A DNA stretch of 64,000 nucleotides, from assembly GCA_900469615.1 (NCBI GenBank), contig UBYA01000029.1, positions 62,001 to 126,000 of the forward strand, read 5' to 3'. The notes below the pieces were generated by a model. That model was not told the origin of the DNA. It saw only the letters and a program-made list of their open reading frames with translations, and did no database searches. This document shows positions 61,890 to 64,000 of this stretch, in pieces (position 1 is the stretch's first letter; each line of letters starts with the position of its first letter). The DNA comes from Hyphomicrobiales bacterium (lineage in GTDB: Bacteria > Pseudomonadota > Alphaproteobacteria > Rhizobiales > Rhizobiaceae). A program made the translations under genes and the position numbers.

Positions 61890-63962
61890 CTACCGTCCTT
61901 CACGCCACCATGTGGCGGAGAAGGCAAAGAGGAGGACAGCGAGACCGGCGAAACCCGCAAACAGGGGCAGAGTGTTGATCCCCTTCAAGACGGTTTCGTC
62001 GGTCATGCGGACTGTCAGGCGCTGGCCGTCTGCGACGCGCACGGCGCCGCGCACCGGCAGGACCTGCGGAACCGTGACGCCGCCATTTGCAGCGGCAACG
62101 CGGGTGACGAGACCCTTGGTCTTCTGCGCCAGCGGCTTCAGCGTCTCGGTGGTCGAGATCATCGCCTTGAACTCCGGGGCGTCGATGGCGCCGATATGGA
62201 CCAGGGTCGACAGATTGCCGTTGGCGATCTGATAAAGCCCGATCTCGTCCATATGCTTTTCGGCCTGATAGAGACCCGGCTGCGTCTGCTTCAGCGGCAA
62301 CGTCTCCGTCTTGCCGGACGGCAGCTTGATCGTTGCCGGGCCGGGATCGTCGCCGATGGTCTGGCGCGTCACCTGCAGCGTGCGCCCGGCGGCGTTTGCC
62401 GTCAGCGCTTCTTCTTCCAGCGCCGGTTCCTTCAGCAGCCAGTGGGCGATGCGGCGATAGAGCGACACATGCGGGCCACCGCCTTCGAAGCCGCGCGCCC
62501 AGAGCCAGCCCTCATCGGAGAGCAGCATGGCGACGCGGCCCTGGCCGACGCGGTTCAGCACCAGAAGCGGGCTGTTGTCGGCGCCGACCATCACCGTCTG
62601 GCCCTGCGGCTTCTCGACATCGACGCTGCGGAACCAGCGGCCCCAATGCGGCGGCTCGGTGTCCGAACCATCCAGGCCGCGCGTCACGGGATGCTTCCGG
62701 CCCTGATCCGACAGGCGCGGATAGAAGGCTTTCTCGATCATCTGGCCCGTCGGCTCGGCCGGCAGCACCGAGGCGAGCGGCGTCAGCGCGATCGAGCTGC
62801 CGCCCGCATGCTCGGGACCGGCCGCCACGAGCAGCGCGCCGCCGTTTTCGACATATTGCGCCATGTAATCATAATAGATCGTCGGCAGGACATTCTGACG
62901 GTCCTGGTAGCGATCGAAAATAATCAGGTCGAAAGAGCTGATCTTGTCGACGAAAAGCTCGCGCGTCGGGAAGGCGATCAGCGAAAGCTCGTTGATCGGC
63001 GTTCCGTCCTGCTTGTCCGGCGGGCGCAGAATGGTGAAGTGCACGAGATCGACGGATGCGTCCGACTTCAGGAGATTGCGCCATGCGCGCTCGCCGGCAT
63101 GCGGCTCGCCGGAGACGAGTAGAACGCGCATGTTCTGGCGGATGCCTTCGATCAGCTGGACCGTGCGGTTGTTGATGTCGGTGACTTCGCCGGGCACCGT
63201 GGCCACGGCGAATTCGAGCACGTTGTTGCCGGCGCGCGGCACCTTGAAGCTGAAGGGCGTGTCCTGGCCGGGCGTTGCCTGCAGCGTGGCGATCTCGTCG
63301 CCGTTCATCCTGATCGTCACGGCGGCGGTGCCGCCCGGGCTCTTGCCATCATCGACGACACGAAACACCAGCTGCTGTTCGTCATTGACGATACCGAAGC
63401 GAGGGGCGCGCACGATTTCGATGCGGCGGTCGAACTCGTCCGGCTTGCCGGTGATCAGCCCGTGAATGGGCGCATCGAAGCCAAGTTGCTGGTTGACGCC
63501 GGGGATATCGTGAATCTGACCGTCCGTCAGGAGGATCGCGGCGCCGATGCGGGCTGGCGGCACGTCCGCGACCGCGGAGGAGAGGGCGGAGAAAAGCCGC
63601 GTCGACGGCGACGCCGATTCCGCCGGATCGCGCACCTCGACGATGCGGGGTTCTATGCGCGGGAACTGCGCCAGCCGATCCTTCAGCATCGCCAGCGCGT
63701 CATCCGTCATCTTCGCCCGTTCCGGCGTCTGCTGGCTGAGGCTGCGGTCTACGATGACGGGAACGATGGTCGTCAGCTGGTCGCGGTCCTCCTGCATCAG
63801 CACCGGATTGGCAAGCGCGGCCAGCAGTGCGACGCCTGCCAGCGCCCGGATCCAGCCGCCGCGCAGGCGTCTGTAGATCGCAAGCGCCGCGATGGCGAGC
63901 GTCAGCACCACCAGAGCGGCAAGAATGGGCCAGGGGAGGAAAGGGGCAAAACCGATATTCAT
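61890..63962 (-). CDS. Large membrane-anchored protein, COG5426-like
   Basis: 690 residues. Two N-terminal hydrophobic helices (about 8-28 and 38-56) and one C-terminal helix (about 662-682) anchor a large soluble part. It contains a VWA-like segment (IVPVIVDRSLSQQTPERAK, GAAILLTDGQIHDIPGV) and a glutamine amidotransferase-like domain (DLIIFDRYQDRQNVL, GGALLVAAGPEHAGGSS). In rhizobia this gene usually lies in a MoxR/DUF58/DUF4159 cluster thought to work on cell-envelope or protein-complex assembly. The upstream neighbour's end is visible at the window edge. Confidence 0.85.
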   Translation of the reverse strand: MNIGFAPFLPWPILAALVVLTLAIAALAIYRRLRGGWIRALAGVALLAALANPVLMQEDRDQLTTIVPVIVDRSLSQQTPERAKMTDDALAMLKDRLAQFPRIEPRIVEVRDPAESASPSTRLFSALSSAVADVPPARIGAAILLTDGQIHDIPGVNQQLGFDAPIHGLITGKPDEFDRRIEIVRAPRFGIVNDEQQLVFRVVDDGKSPGGTAAVTIRMNGDEIATLQATPGQDTPFSFKVPRAGNNVLEFAVATVPGEVTDINNRTVQLIEGIRQNMRVLLVSGEPHAGERAWRNLLKSDASVDLVHFTILRPPDKQDGTPINELSLIAFPTRELFVDKISSFDLIIFDRYQDRQNVLPTIYYDYMAQYVENGGALLVAAGPEHAGGSSIALTPLASVLPAEPTGQMIEKAFYPRLSDQGRKHPVTRGLDGSDTEPPHWGRWFRSVDVEKPQGQTVMVGADNSPLLVLNRVGQGRVAMLLSDEGWLWARGFEGGGPHVSLYRRIAHWLLKEPALEEEALTANAAGRTLQVTRQTIGDDPGPATIKLPSGKTETLPLKQTQPGLYQAEKHMDEIGLYQIANGNLSTLVHIGAIDAPEFKAMISTTETLKPLAQKTKGLVTRVAAANGGVTVPQVLPVRGAVRVADGQRLTVRMTDETVLKGINTLPLFAGFAGLAVLLFAFSATWWREGR

Positions 63963-63963
63963 A

Positions 63964-64000
63964 TTATTGCCCCAGGCGCTGCAGGATATCCGGAACGTGG
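63964..64000 (-). CDS. C-terminal end of an upstream gene (possibly DUF4159 family)
   Basis: Twelve codons at the window edge read HVPDILQRLGQ and end TAA at 63964-63966, one base before the ATG of the membrane protein gene. The tight spacing indicates an operon. The DUF4159 assignment is a guess from the usual gene order and cannot be confirmed from so little sequence. Confidence 0.4.
   Translation of the reverse strand, partial: HVPDILQRLGQ

Overview
The window looks like chromosomal DNA of a Rhizobium/Agrobacterium-type alphaproteobacterium. The evidence is the gene set: a BacA peptide transporter, a NolR-type regulator, the choXWV choline importer, a ShmR-type heme receptor, a fused TrpE(G) with a WWW leader peptide, BluB, and RirA-type iron (IRO) boxes. 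The DNA is GC-rich with strong third-position GC bias. No rRNA, tRNA, CRISPR array, prophage or complete insertion sequence was seen, so this is mostly ordinary core and transport genome. Its interest lies in its leaders, repeats and small genes.

Layout. 0-9.4 kb: ECF42 sigma factor (cut at the edge), a GNAT enzyme, methionine aminopeptidase, a PadR regulator with a duplicated 5' end, bacA, a secreted polysaccharide deacetylase, NnrU, a YfgM-like TPR protein with der, and OhrR. 9.7-21.1 kb: glycosyltransferase, sugar kinase, the oppABCDF operon, alpha-glucosidase and adenine deaminase. 21.1-21.7 kb: a DUF559 nuclease gene bracketed by inverted REP-like palindromes. 21.8-27.7 kb: class III aminotransferase, nolR-like gene, FMN-binding protein, choXWV. 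27.9-38 kb: thymidine kinase, cytochrome c, two poorly known proteins, a solo LuxR protein with altered ligand-site residues, a secreted ClpP-fold protein, YqhA, formate-THF ligase, a PIMT-like methyltransferase and an extensin-family protein. 38-45 kb: heme receptor with two IRO boxes, a 23-codon small ORF, an ABC-F ATPase, then trpL-attenuator-trpE(G). 45-53.2 kb: bluB, CDF metal exporter, queF, DUF2076, ClpP, VOC protein, MFS transporter, DeoR regulator, BenE transporter. 53.2-64 kb: leucine-rich leader peptide and leuA, GNAT enzymes, an ECF sigma/anti-sigma pair, phosphoesterase, Nudix protein, glutathionyl-hydroquinone reductase, and a large membrane protein with the end of its upstream neighbour.

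How the parts work together. Amino-acid biosynthesis is controlled by two leader-peptide systems of the same design. trpL (15 codons, WWW) and a proposed leuL (41 codons, LLLL) each lie at the same distance from a -35/-10 pair, which would place the transcription start at or next to the AUG, so both may be leaderless. Iron control of heme uptake is visible as two TGA-N9-TCA boxes, one overlapping the -35. oppA and choX are each followed by a stem-loop before their membrane components, an arrangement that favours high binding-protein expression.

Most promising for follow-up: the REP-bracketed DUF559 gene, the shared leaderless-attenuator geometry and the leuL call, the small ORF upstream of the ABC-F gene, the tandem duplication that copied the operator, Shine-Dalgarno and start codon of the padR gene, and the LuxR protein in which the Asp that normally contacts acyl-homoserine lactones is Cys.
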